Assembly (NCBI RefSeq): GCF_009650765.1
Contig: NZ_CP045740.1
Coordinates: 930,001-994,000, forward strand
Reading direction: 5' to 3'
Length of the DNA stretch: 64,000 bases
Origin: Streptomyces sp. SUK 48
GTDB lineage: Bacteria; Actinomycetota; Actinomycetes; Streptomycetales; Streptomycetaceae
Of the stretch, positions 16,364 to 24,119 are shown piece by piece. The position numbers and the translations under genes were made by a program. The notes under the pieces are model-generated. The model saw only the letters and a program-made list of their open reading frames with translations, was not told the DNA's origin and made no database searches. Position 1 is the first letter of the stretch; each line of letters opens with the position of its first letter.

Positions 16364-17273
16364 ATGACGAACGGCCGCCTGCCGGTGACCGTCCTGTCCG
16401 GCTTCCTCGGCCCTGTCCGGCTTCCTCAGCGCGGGCAAGACCCTGCTCAACCCTCTGCCGGCCGACCGCGAGGGACTGCGGGTCGCCGTGATCGTCCATG
16501 ACATGAGCGAGATCACCATCGATGCCGCGGTGGTGCGCGGGGGCGGGGCCGCGCTCTCCCGCACGGAGGAACGACTGGTCGAGATGACCAACGGCTGCAT
16601 CTGCTGCACGCTCCGGGACGATCTGCTCGAAGAGGCCGAACGCCTCGCCCTGGAGGGCCGGTTCGACTACCCGCTGATCGAGTCCGGCGGCATCTCGGAG
16701 CCCATGCCGGTGGCCGCCGCCTTCTCCTTCGCCCGCGACGACGGCACGACACCGGAGGACCTCACCCGGCTCGACACCATGGCCACCGTGGTGGACGCGG
16801 CGGAACAAGCTCGACCTCGTCGACGGCGCCTCGGCCGGTCGCCTGCGCGGCGTCCCGACCCGGCTCAACCCGGGCGCCCGTCTGCTGGAGACCGTACGGG
16901 GACGGGTGCACGCCCGCGATGTGCTCGGGACCGGCGGCTACGACGCCGAACGGGCGCGACCGGCCCCGGGCTGGGGTCCACCCTGTTCCGCGCCGACAGG
17001 CCCTTCCACCCGGGCCGGCTCTGGGAGTTGGTCACCGAGCGGCTCGACAGCGGCGCGTTCGGCTCGGTGCTGCGCGGCAAGGGCTTCTTCACACCGGCCG
17101 GACGCGCCGGGGTGACGGGACTGTGGTCCCAGGCGGGCGGCGTCGCCCGCTTTGAACCCGCCGGCGGCGCGGACCCCTTCCCGCCATGGGAGGTCCAGGG
17201 GGCGCGGGACGCCTGCGTCCACGGCCGGGACGGGGTGGCGCTGCCCGTCCGAGGCCCGGTCGGCGGGCCCTGA
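16364..17273 (+). pseudogene. Decayed CobW/COG0523 GTPase gene
   Basis: The start MTNGRLPVTVLSGFLG is canonical CobW. A 19-bp imperfect duplication (16393-16430) then shifts the frame inside the P-loop. Removing one copy restores LSGFLSAGKT and joins the frame carrying the intact TNGCICCTLRDDLLEEAERL metal motif and GGISEP. After TMATVVDA a segment is missing, and the sequence re-enters another frame at NKLDLVDGASAGRL. It returns to the earlier frame at STLFRADRPFHPGRLWEL. At least two frameshifts plus an internal deletion are needed, so no functional GTPase is expected. A terminator follows at 17290-17318. Confidence 0.88.
16393..16430 (+). repeat. 19-bp tandem duplication disrupting a P-loop
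   Basis: Copies 16393-16411 and 16412-16430 share CCTGTCCGGCTTCCTC and differ only in the last three bases. The 19-bp length causes the frame change in the CobW pseudogene. The second copy carries the genuine Walker A continuation (AGCGCGGGCAAGACC). Confidence 0.9.
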
Positions 17274-17289
17274 TACCGGTGCCGCGCAC

Positions 17290-17318
17290 AGCGCCCCTGG
17301 ACCTCTTCCAGGGGCGCT
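17290..17318 (+). terminator. Terminator ending the zinc-responsive operon
   Basis: Arms 17290-17301 and 17307-17318 are perfectly complementary over 12 bp with a 5-base loop (CCTCT). It lies 16 bases after the CobW pseudogene and separates it from the tsaD promoter. Confidence 0.85.
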
Positions 17319-17361
17319 GACCTGTGCGTTCTCGGCCGGGTGCGCATCCACGGGATTCTTA

Positions 17362-17394
17362 TTGCACACTGTTCGCAACAACGTAGAGTGTGCA
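17362..17394 (+). promoter_or_regulatory. Palindromic promoter of the tsaD-like gene
   Basis: TTGCAC (17362-17367) and TAGAGT (17384-17389), spaced by 16, make a good vegetative promoter. It is overlaid by a perfect inverted repeat: TGCACACT (17363-17370) and AGTGTGCA (17387-17394). A smaller TGTT-CGC-AACA repeat lies between the arms. The repeat covers both -35 and -10, as expected for a repressor operator. It does not look like a Zur box. Confidence 0.65.
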
Positions 17395-17407
17395 GAAAGG
17401 GTCCGCG

Positions 17408-18457
17408 ATGGGTTCTCCGATCGTGCTCGGCATCGAGTCGTCCTGCGACGAGACGGGCGCCGGCCTGGTCCGCGACGGGCGGCTGCTGGGGCATGCGGTG
17501 GCGTCGAGCATGGCGGAGCACGCCCGGTTCGGCGGGGTGGTGCCGGAGATCGCCTCCCGGGCCCACCTGCACGCACTCCGCCCGGTGGTCCGGCACGCGC
17601 TGGACGACGCGGGGCTGCGGCTCTCCGACATCGGCGCGGTCGCCGTCACCACCGGGCCGGGCCTGTCGGGCGCGCTCCAGGTGGGCCTGGCCGGGGCGAA
17701 GGGGCTCGCCTACGCGCTGGGCGTCCCGCTGTACGGCGTCCACCACCTGGCCGGCCATGTCGCCGCCGACACCCTCGCCCACGGCCCGCTGCCCGACCCC
17801 TGCGTGGTGCTGATCGTCTCCGGCGGCCACACCTCGCTGCTCCTCGTGCGCGATCTGGCCCGGGACCCGATCCGCCACCTCGGCGACACCCTCGACGACG
17901 CCGCCGGGGAGTGCTTCGACAAGGTCGCGCGGGTCTTCGGGCTGCCGTATCCCGGCGGCCCGGCCATCGACCGGACGGCGCGCACGGGAGACCCCCGCGC
18001 CGTCGCCTTCCCGCGTCCGCTGCCGGGGTCGTACGACTTCTCCTTCTCGGGTCTGAAGACGGCCGCCGCACGCTGGGCCGAGAGCCACAGGGGGCGGGAG
18101 CTGCCGGTCGCCGACGGGGCGGCCTCGCTCCAGGAGGCGGTGGCCGACGTACTCAGCCGCAAGGCGGTGGCGGCCTGCGCGGAGTACGGCGTGGGGACGC
18201 TGGTCGTGGTCGGCGGTGTCGCCGCGAACTCGCGGGTGCGGGCGCTCACCGAGGTCCGCTGCCGGGCCGCGGGCATCGAACTGCGCGTGCCACCACTGAA
18301 CTTGTGCACGGACAACGGCGCGATGATCGCCGCCGTCGGCGACCTCCTCGTCCGGGCCGGAGCCGAACCCGCCCCGCTGGACGTGTCGATCGACCCGTCG
18401 GCGCCGCTGGAGCACGCGGCGCTGCATCCGGTCACGGCCCGGGCGGTGGCGGCGTGA
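17408..18457 (+). CDS. tsaD: TsaD/Kae1-family tRNA threonylcarbamoyltransferase
   Basis: The product has 349 residues. The ATG at 17408 follows AGAAAGGG and gives [20 protein letters not shown], the standard TsaD start; the frame opens 18 bases earlier without support. All TsaD hallmarks are present: the metal ligands in [45 protein letters not shown] and [11 protein letters not shown]. TsaD transfers threonylcarbamoyl to A37 of ANN-decoding tRNAs with TsaB and TsaE. None of those partners is nearby, and the locus follows the zinc-responsive block. It may therefore be a second, conditionally expressed copy, which needs the rest of the genome to confirm. Confidence 0.92.
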   Translation: MGSPIVLGIESSCDETGAGLVRDGRLLGHAVASSMAEHARFGGVVPEIASRAHLHALRPVVRHALDDAGLRLSDIGAVAVTTGPGLSGALQVGLAGAKGLAYALGVPLYGVHHLAGHVAADTLAHGPLPDPCVVLIVSGGHTSLLLVRDLARDPIRHLGDTLDDAAGECFDKVARVFGLPYPGGPAIDRTARTGDPRAVAFPRPLPGSYDFSFSGLKTAAARWAESHRGRELPVADGAASLQEAVADVLSRKAVAACAEYGVGTLVVVGGVAANSRVRALTEVRCRAAGIELRVPPLNLCTDNGAMIAAVGDLLVRAGAEPAPLDVSIDPSAPLEHAALHPVTARAVAA

Positions 18458-19023
18458 CCGGGATCCGCGTCCATACGGGCGCCGAACTCCTCGCGCAAGT
18501 CGAGGAGTTGCGTTCCGTCTACGTCGACGCGTTCTGTGCCCCGCCATGGGACGAGGACGAGGAGCGGGCCGCGGAGTTCGTCCGACGGCTGCCGGTGGAC
18601 ACCGGCCGGCCGGGCTTTCTCGCGGCGACGGCGGTACGGGACGGGACGATGCTCGGCTTCGCCACCGCCTGGACCACCCTCGCCCCCTTCCCCGACGACC
18701 GCTGCCACGCGCAGGCCGCCGCCGGGCTCGGTCCCGACCACACCCTGCGCTGGCTGGTCGGCGCCCGGGAGACGGGCGAACTCGCCGTCCGCCCCGCCGC
18801 CCGGGGCACCGGCCTCGCGGCCCGCCTCCTGGAGGCGGTCACCGCGGACGCCCCGGGAGGCCGCGCCTGGCTGGTGACGTCCGTGCGGTCGGGCCGCGCC
18901 CTGTCCTTCTACCGCCGCCAGGGCTGGACCCAGGCCACGCATCCCTCCCCCGACGGCCGGGGCGTCGCCGTCTTCCTCGGCCCCCGCCATCCGGCCCGCT
19001 CCCTGGCACCCGGGCCCCTGTGA
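18454..19023 (+). CDS. GNAT-family N-acetyltransferase
   Basis: The product has 189 residues. The GTG at 18454 overlaps the tsaD stop (GTGA), so it is co-translated. The GNAT core shows the acetyl-CoA loop as [21 protein letters not shown] (R/Q-x-x-G-x-G/A pattern), then [10 protein letters not shown] and a terminal beta strand. The N-terminal part, [21 protein letters not shown], is common in streptomycete GNATs of unknown substrate. Coupling to tsaD recalls the tsaB-rimI-tsaD arrangement, but this protein does not look like RimI. Confidence 0.85.
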   Translation: MTGIRVHTGAELLAQVEELRSVYVDAFCAPPWDEDEERAAEFVRRLPVDTGRPGFLAATAVRDGTMLGFATAWTTLAPFPDDRCHAQAAAGLGPDHTLRWLVGARETGELAVRPAARGTGLAARLLEAVTADAPGGRAWLVTSVRSGRALSFYRRQGWTQATHPSPDGRGVAVFLGPRHPARSLAPGPL

Positions 19024-19066
19024 CCCGGCTCCGCGCCCTCATCCCCTTCCGAAGAGGAGAGACACG

Positions 19067-19426
19067 ATGACGACCGTCACCGTCACCGCGAGCATCGACA
19101 CGACCCGCCCCGTGGCCACCCTCATCAACGTCTTCACCGTCACGCCGGACCGCCAGGACGAACTGATCGCCCTGCTGGCCCGCGCCACCGAGGAGACGAT
19201 GAAGCACCAACCCGGCTTCATCTGCGCCAACTTCCACGCCTCCGAGGACGGGGAACGGGTCGTCAACTACGCCCAGTGGGAGTCCGAGGACCACTACCGG
19301 GCGATGCTCGCCAACCCCGCGGCACGCGTCCACATGGACCAGGCGGCGGAGTTCGCGACCGACGTCCAGCCACGGCTGTTCCAGGTCCGCTCGACACACG
19401 GCACGGGCCGGCCCACACCCCGCTAG
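19067..19426 (+). CDS. Antibiotic biosynthesis monooxygenase (ABM) domain protein
   Basis: The product has 119 residues. AGAGGAGAG lies 8 bases upstream of the ATG. It has one ABM dimeric alpha/beta-barrel domain: TLINVFTVTPDRQDELIALL, QPGFICANFHASEDGERVVNYAQWESEDHYRAM. Such proteins act as cofactor-free monooxygenases on quinone-like substrates, as haem-degrading enzymes, or as small stress proteins. The PGF...Y.QWES pattern is typical of the quinol-type group. The context gives no substrate. A weak 8-bp inverted repeat at 19428-19465 may terminate the unit. Confidence 0.85.
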   Translation: MTTVTVTASIDTTRPVATLINVFTVTPDRQDELIALLARATEETMKHQPGFICANFHASEDGERVVNYAQWESEDHYRAMLANPAARVHMDQAAEFATDVQPRLFQVRSTHGTGRPTPR

Positions 19427-19427
19427 A

Positions 19428-19465
19428 CGCCGTACACGCTCCGCCACTGGACGCCGGGTACGGCG
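19428..19465 (+). terminator. Weak inverted repeat after the ABM gene
   Basis: CGCCGTAC (19428-19435) and GTACGGCG (19458-19465) are perfect 8-bp arms with a 22-base loop. It lies just past the ABM stop, facing a convergent regulator gene. It is a possible but weak terminator. Confidence 0.35.
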
Positions 19466-19518
19466 ACGGGCTGGGTCTACAGGGCCGGCCAGGTGCCGTC
19501 CGCCGCCGACCGGGGTGC

Positions 19519-20508
19519 TCAGACGCCGCCCGAGTACAGCGCCGCCGCCAGCGGGGTCTGCCGGTAGAGCACCTCGTGGCCGCGCCGTTCGGCGGTCACG
19601 AGGCCGGCGTCGCGGAGGACGGTGAGGTGGTGGGAGACGGTCGCCGGTGCCAGGCCCACCCGACGGGCGAGGCCGCCGGTCGTGCCGGGGACGAGCGTCT
19701 CCGCCAGGACGGCCGCGCGCCCGGCGCCCAGCAGCCGCGCGATCGCCGGTGGCCGCGCGGCCGGGGCCCAGAGCCGCGCGGCGCCGAGCATGGGGTAGAC
19801 GAGGGACGGGGGCGCGGCCGACGTGGCGCCGGTGGGGCCGATGCCCAGGTTCGGCCAGCCGAAGGCGGTCGGGACGAGGACCAGGCCACGGCCGCGCAGG
19901 TCGAGGCTCCCCCGCCGCAGCCCCCTCAGGTGCAGGGCGTCGTTCTCCCACCTGGCCCGCCGGTGCAGATCGGCGAACAGTCCTTCCAGACCGCCGTCGG
20001 CCAACTGCCGGGCGCGCGTGGTGATGTCCGCGTCGAGCAGGCCGCGTACGCGGTCCCAGAGCGGTGCGACCAGGGCCCGCCATGCCTCTCGCTGGTGTGC
20101 GACGAGCCTGTCCCGGGCCACCACGGGGTCCCCGGTGAGGGCGCGGTACAGGTGCGGGGGCACCGTACGGGGGTCGAGGCGACGCGCGTGCTCGGCGAGT
20201 TCGGCGGCGACGACGTCCGGGGCGGTGGCCCGGACCTGGGCGAGATCGTCCTCGATGGTGGTGAGCGGGCCGGTCGGGCTCGGCCACAGGAAGTCCGGCC
20301 CGTGCCCGCGCACCGGTACCGCGACGCCGAGCAGTCCCAGATCGAGTCCGGCGACGACGTCCTGGATGCCGCGCAGCCACGGCAGGTACCAGGCTTGGCG
20401 GTGCGGTGCCTTCAGCACCAGGAGCGCGGACATCGTCTCCTGCAACGGGGAGACCGCGAACCGGCACCGTGCCGTGTCACCCGACCCGAACCTCAGCACC
20501 AGCGTCAT
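19519..20508 (-). CDS. ArsR-type winged-helix transcriptional regulator with large N-terminal domain
   Basis: The product has 329 residues from the ATG at 20508 (MTLVLRFGSGDTARCRFAVS), the usual start for this family. An in-frame ATG at 20544 would translate through the inverted-repeat operator and is less likely. Residues 1-230 are the domain of unknown function found in many streptomycete regulators of this type. The C-terminal 80 residues are the winged helix: LARRVGLAPATVSHHLTVLRDAGLVTAERRGHEVLYR. The gene is divergent from an MFS pump gene, with a perfect inverted repeat between them, so it probably represses both itself and the pump. Confidence 0.88.
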   Translation of the reverse strand: MTLVLRFGSGDTARCRFAVSPLQETMSALLVLKAPHRQAWYLPWLRGIQDVVAGLDLGLLGVAVPVRGHGPDFLWPSPTGPLTTIEDDLAQVRATAPDVVAAELAEHARRLDPRTVPPHLYRALTGDPVVARDRLVAHQREAWRALVAPLWDRVRGLLDADITTRARQLADGGLEGLFADLHRRARWENDALHLRGLRRGSLDLRGRGLVLVPTAFGWPNLGIGPTGATSAAPPSLVYPMLGAARLWAPAARPPAIARLLGAGRAAVLAETLVPGTTGGLARRVGLAPATVSHHLTVLRDAGLVTAERRGHEVLYRQTPLAAALYSGGV

Positions 20509-20529
20509 ACCGCTCACGATGGCAGACCT

Positions 20530-20551
20530 GGATTCGACGGACATCGAATCC
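20530..20551. promoter_or_regulatory. Operator-like inverted repeat between regulator and MFS pump
   Basis: GGATTCGA (20530-20537) and TCGAATCC (20544-20551) are perfect 8-bp arms spaced by 6. They lie 22 bases upstream of the regulator ATG and 38 bases upstream of the pump ATG. This is where an ArsR-family dimer would bind to control both directions. Confidence 0.75.
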
Positions 20552-20588
20552 GCGTTCTCCCGGCCCCCAGAACGGCACCCTGTCGGTC

Positions 20589-21869
20589 ATGGCCGAACCC
20601 CCGACCGCGCCGGTGGCGCCCCCGCCACGCACCCGTCTGCTGCGGGGGAACCCCGCGCTGCGGTCCCTGTGTGCCTCGCGGGCGGTGTCGTTCGTCGGCG
20701 ACGGGATCACCGCCACCGTGCTCGTGGTGCTCGCCGCCCGGCAGGACGGGCCGCTCGGGGTGAGCCTGCTGCTGCTCGCGAACGCCCTGCCGAGACTCGC
20801 CGGCCCGCTGGCCGGGGTGCTCGCCGACCGTGTCCCGACCCGCCGGCTGATGACACGCTGCGAACTGGCCTCGGGTCTCGTCATCGGCCTGATCGCCGTC
20901 ACCCTGCCGCCGCTGCCGGTCCTGGTCCCGCTCGTGGTGCTCGCGGGAGCGCTGGCCACCATCAGGAACCCGGCCGGGCGCAGCCTCGTCCCCCTCTTGG
21001 TCGAGCCCGCCGATCGCGCCCCGGCCAACGCGCTGTTCGGGCTGGCCCGCACCCTGCAACTCGCCGTCGGTCCCGGCCTCGGCGGGCTGCTGGCCGCCGG
21101 GCCCGGCGGCATCCACACCGCGCTGGCGGTCGACGCCGCGACCTTCGCCGTCTCGGCGCTGCTGCTGACCGGGCTCCCGGCGCTGGAACCGGCCCGCGCC
21201 CCCGCGGCGGTCACCGGGGTCTGGGCCGAGGCGACGGAGGGGCTTCGCTACGTCGCGGCGGACAGGCGGGTCGGCACCCTCATCCTCACCCTGTTCGTCA
21301 TCGTCGCCCTCGCCGGTGTGGACAACGTGGCGCTGGTGTTCCTGACCAGGGATCAACTGGCGGGCGGCCCGGCCGGATACGGTCTCGCCGCCAGTGCCTT
21401 CGGCTCGGGAATGCTGCTGGCCTCGGCCGCGTGCACACGGCTGGCCCGGGGGCGTTCACCGGTGGCTCTGCTGGTCGTCGCGATCACGGCGAGCGGTGTG
21501 GGCACGCTGCTCACGGGGCTGGCTCCGGCCCTTGCCGTCGTCCTGGCGGCGCAACTGCTCGCGGGCTCGGGGAACGCCGGGGAGAACATCGGCTACGACA
21601 CCGTCATCCAGGGCATCGTGCCCCGCCCGATGCTCGGCCGGGTCTTCGGCACCCTCGGCACCGCCGCCCAACTGGGCGCGAGCTTCGCCTATCTCGCCGG
21701 CGGACTGTCGGTCGGCCTGCTCGGCGCGCGCACCACCTTCGCCCTCGCCGGCACCGGGACACTCGCCGTCCTGCTCGTCCTCCTACCCGCGCTCCGCCAT
21801 TCCGAGCAGTTCGGCCCCGGCCGCCCCACCGGCCCCACGGCCCAGGAAATCAACCCACAAGAGGGATAG
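20589..21869 (+). CDS. MFS transporter (drug-efflux type)
   Basis: The product has 426 residues. The ATG at 20589 starts MAEPPTAPVAPPPRTRLLRG. Twelve membrane helices are expected. The early loop has LAGVLADRVPTRRLMTR, the MFS cytoplasmic signature between helices 2 and 3. The PAGRSLVPLLVEPADRAPANALFGLARTLQLAVGPGLGG stretch is typical of the MFS_3/enterobactin-exporter-like group. It is divergent from, and probably repressed by, the ArsR-type regulator. Its substrate is unknown. Confidence 0.9.
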   Translation: MAEPPTAPVAPPPRTRLLRGNPALRSLCASRAVSFVGDGITATVLVVLAARQDGPLGVSLLLLANALPRLAGPLAGVLADRVPTRRLMTRCELASGLVIGLIAVTLPPLPVLVPLVVLAGALATIRNPAGRSLVPLLVEPADRAPANALFGLARTLQLAVGPGLGGLLAAGPGGIHTALAVDAATFAVSALLLTGLPALEPARAPAAVTGVWAEATEGLRYVAADRRVGTLILTLFVIVALAGVDNVALVFLTRDQLAGGPAGYGLAASAFGSGMLLASAACTRLARGRSPVALLVVAITASGVGTLLTGLAPALAVVLAAQLLAGSGNAGENIGYDTVIQGIVPRPMLGRVFGTLGTAAQLGASFAYLAGGLSVGLLGARTTFALAGTGTLAVLLVLLPALRHSEQFGPGRPTGPTAQEINPQEG

Positions 21870-21930
21870 CGGCGGTACGTGAACATGGCCCGATCTCACC
21901 TCTACAGAATGGGCTGAAATGTCGACAACC

Positions 21931-21959
21931 TTGACCGGGGTCCGGCCACTTGTTAATTT
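21931..21959 (+). promoter_or_regulatory. Candidate promoter of the small peptide gene
   Basis: TTGACC (21931-21936) and an A/T-rich -10 region, TTAATTT (21953-21959), are spaced by 16-17. The stretch 21900-22000 is distinctly AT-richer than its surroundings. The transcript would have a leader of about 30 bases with AGGAGG before the ATG at 21997. Confidence 0.5.
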
Positions 21960-21996
21960 TCGAATTCAGCCCGACCAGCCAGGAGGAAATGTTTCT

Positions 21997-22158
21997 ATGA
22001 CGACCTCGGAAGCTAAGCGCAATGCGCGAGTGGCAACGACGCTGAACACGATGCTGGCCCAGGAGGCCCCGGTCGCCACGGCGCCGCTCGTGGACATCCT
22101 CTCGGGAAGCGACAGCGAAGCGGTGAACTTCACGTCCGCGTGGGAGACCGAAGACTGA
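21997..22158 (+). CDS. Small peptide, candidate RiPP precursor
   Basis: The product has 53 residues. The ATG at 21997 follows a strong AGGAGG at ideal spacing; the longer frame from 21919 has no such site. The N-terminal part (MTTSEAKRNARVATTLNTML) is a leader-like amphipathic helix. It is followed by AQEAPVATAPLVDILSGSDSEAV and the acidic aromatic tail NFTSAWETED. It has no cysteine, so it is not a lanthipeptide or thiopeptide precursor of the usual kind. A stable hairpin follows, then genes for an M29-peptidase-like protein and a methyltransferase. Small gene, strong SD, downstream attenuator and two potential modifying enzymes fit a RiPP cassette. The class is not one I recognise. Confidence 0.65.
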   Translation: MTTSEAKRNARVATTLNTMLAQEAPVATAPLVDILSGSDSEAVNFTSAWETED

Positions 22159-22175
22159 TCCTCATCGGCGGTGCA

Positions 22176-22209
22176 CGCGAAAGATGAGAGAGCCCTCTCC
22201 TCTTCCGCG
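22176..22209 (+). terminator. Attenuator-like hairpin after the peptide gene
   Basis: Arms 22176-22190 and 22195-22209 pair at 13 of 15 positions around a 4-base loop (AGCC). It begins 17 bases after the peptide stop. Such partial terminators are common after RiPP precursor genes, giving much more precursor than enzyme mRNA. Confidence 0.75.
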
Positions 22210-22265
22210 TGCGCCGTTTTCCGCCTGTTCCGCCACTCTCCGATCTCCGGGAATGCGCTCACGCC

Positions 22266-23423
22266 ATGGGAAATAGTGGTCCGGTCGAAAATAGCGCCGT
22301 CGCGCACGAGGGGCCTGACGAACAGGTCTGGCACGGAATCTCATCGATGCTCGATCAGTACATCCGTCTCGAGGACCACGATCGGGTGCTTCTGCTGTAC
22401 GCGCGCAGCGCGCGCGAACCGGCCGCCTGGGTGGCAGCCGAACTCGATATCCGGGGTGTGCCCACGGCGCTCATGGACCTGGAAGGAATGTCCGCCGCCG
22501 CGGTCAAGAAAGCGCTCGACAGCACGAAATTCACTGTCGACCGGGTCGCCGGCCGGCTTGTCGTCCTCTGTGTCGAATACGACATCGTCACCCCGTCGCA
22601 CATGATTCGCGACGCGCTGGAGCCGTTCGCCGGGCAGCGGACCGAGGTCTTCCGGACCGTGATGACCGGCGCGGAATTCTTCCGGCAGGCCGTGACGACG
22701 TCGCCGGCCACCTTGAACGACATCAACGCCGGGCTCCTGCACATCCTCCGGACCGCCGAGCAGTTCAAGGTCAGGACGTCCTCCGGGTCGGAGCTGGAGG
22801 TCGTCCTGGACCCCGCGCGCTACCGCTGGGTGAGCAACCGCGGTCTCCACCGCGAGGGGGCCTTCGTGCTCCTCCCCGCGGGCGAGGTGGCGACCTGTCC
22901 CGCACGGATCAGCGGCACGCTCGTCGCGGACGGCGCCTTCAACTCGACCGCGTACACGACGCTCGACGCGCGCCTGGGGGAACATCCCGCCGTGTTCGAG
23001 ATCGAGAACGGCATCATGACGGACCACCGGTGCGACGACCCTTCGGTCACGACATTGATCGAACGCTGCCTGCGGCTCCCGAACGCCGATCGCGTCGGCG
23101 AGCTGGGATTCGGCACCAACATCGGCATCGAGCGGTTCATCTCCCTGAACTCGCACCTCAACGAGCGGTTTCCGAGCGTCCATATCGGTTTCGGCCAGAG
23201 CAACCAGGTGCGCGGCCTGGTCCACTCCTGCGATGTGCACGTCGACTTCATCACGTCCGACTGCGTGATCGAGGTGCCCGGTCTGCCGCCGCTGAGAAGT
23301 CAGGACTTCAAGGATCTGACCGGCGAGCATCCAGCGGTCGAGGAAGGCGTGTTCGACGAGGATCTGGACGGCGACTGCTGCGGCCTGTTCTCGCCCCACA
23401 CCAACAGCCGATGCCCTACCTAG
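22266..23423 (+). CDS. M29-like metalloaminopeptidase (aminopeptidase T fold)
   Basis: The product has 385 residues from the ATG at 22266. A GTG at 22209 would lie in the hairpin and has no ribosome site. It resembles the M29/AmpS family along its whole length. All five dimetal ligands are recognisable: Glu207 (LPAGEVATCP), Glu279 (GELGFGTN), His306 (VHIGFG), His325 and Asp327 (HVDFI). M29 enzymes remove N-terminal residues. In this context the protein could trim a modified peptide, or the fold could have been recruited for another reaction. Its C-terminus is acidic and ends DGDCCGLFSPHTNSRCPT, unusual for the family. The methyltransferase start is 12 bases downstream. Confidence 0.8.
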   Translation: MGNSGPVENSAVAHEGPDEQVWHGISSMLDQYIRLEDHDRVLLLYARSAREPAAWVAAELDIRGVPTALMDLEGMSAAAVKKALDSTKFTVDRVAGRLVVLCVEYDIVTPSHMIRDALEPFAGQRTEVFRTVMTGAEFFRQAVTTSPATLNDINAGLLHILRTAEQFKVRTSSGSELEVVLDPARYRWVSNRGLHREGAFVLLPAGEVATCPARISGTLVADGAFNSTAYTTLDARLGEHPAVFEIENGIMTDHRCDDPSVTTLIERCLRLPNADRVGELGFGTNIGIERFISLNSHLNERFPSVHIGFGQSNQVRGLVHSCDVHVDFITSDCVIEVPGLPPLRSQDFKDLTGEHPAVEEGVFDEDLDGDCCGLFSPHTNSRCPT

Positions 23424-23435
23424 GTGGCAGGAACA

Positions 23436-24119
23436 GTGACGCACCCTGATCTCTCCCTCTCCCCCGACGGCTCTCCGGTGGAGTTCTACGCGCGCCTGCC
23501 GGCCGGTTCGAGCCCGCGCCTGATCCACGCGTCGATTCCGGCGGGTGCGAGCATCCTCGAACTCGGTTCAGGCGCGGGGAGAATCACCCATCCCCTGCTG
23601 GAGCTGGGCCACGAAGTGGTCGCGGTCGACGAGTCGGCCGCCATGCTGGCGCACATCAAAGGCGCGGAGACCATCGAATCAAGGATCGAGGATCTGAAGC
23701 TCGCCCGCCGCTTCGACGTGGTTCTCCTGATGTCGCATCTGATCGAGAAACCGGACATCGAGCAGGCCCGGGCATTTCTCAGGGTCTGCCGCGCCCACGT
23801 CGAGAACCGGGGGCGTGTGCTCATCCAGCGGGACCCGCCGGAGCGGCGCTACGTCGACGAGCCGCCGTTCGCGCGAGAAGTGGCGGAAGGATGCACGATC
23901 AGCATGCGCGAGCTGAGCCAGGCGTCCTCCGAGCTGCTGTCCTTCACCCTCGACTACGAGATCGACGGCTCGAAATGGACGCAATCGGTGGTCACCAGGC
24001 CCGTGGACGACCGATCCCTCGCGTACGAACTGGGATTGGCGGACCTGGAGATCGACCGCTTCCTGAACCCGAGCCGGTCCTGGGTCAGCGCCCGGCCAAC
24101 TCACCTGTCTCCGCGATGA
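23436..24119 (+). CDS. Class I SAM-dependent methyltransferase
   Basis: The product has 227 residues. The GTG at 23436 has GGCAGG just upstream; a GTG at 23424 directly follows the previous stop but lacks a site. Motif I is ILELGSGAGRITHPLLELG, with the acidic residue ending strand 2 in VVAVDES. The middle strand FDVVLLMSHLIEK precedes a possible substrate lid. The gene is closely packed behind the M29-like gene, so its substrate may be the small peptide, its processed product, or a carboxylate generated by trimming. The last 19 bases overlap the convergent NmrA-like gene. Confidence 0.85.
   Translation: MTHPDLSLSPDGSPVEFYARLPAGSSPRLIHASIPAGASILELGSGAGRITHPLLELGHEVVAVDESAAMLAHIKGAETIESRIEDLKLARRFDVVLLMSHLIEKPDIEQARAFLRVCRAHVENRGRVLIQRDPPERRYVDEPPFAREVAEGCTISMRELSQASSELLSFTLDYEIDGSKWTQSVVTRPVDDRSLAYELGLADLEIDRFLNPSRSWVSARPTHLSPR

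Noticed and set aside
16488..17273. Treating the downstream frame of the broken CobW gene as an intact gene
   Set aside because: It lacks the P-loop, and its middle is out-of-frame Arg/Pro sequence where NKxD should be. It is only the residue of a pseudogene.
21919..21996. N-terminal extension of the small peptide gene (start at 21919)
   Set aside because: It has no ribosome site and would run through the likely promoter. AGGAGG clearly serves the ATG at 21997.
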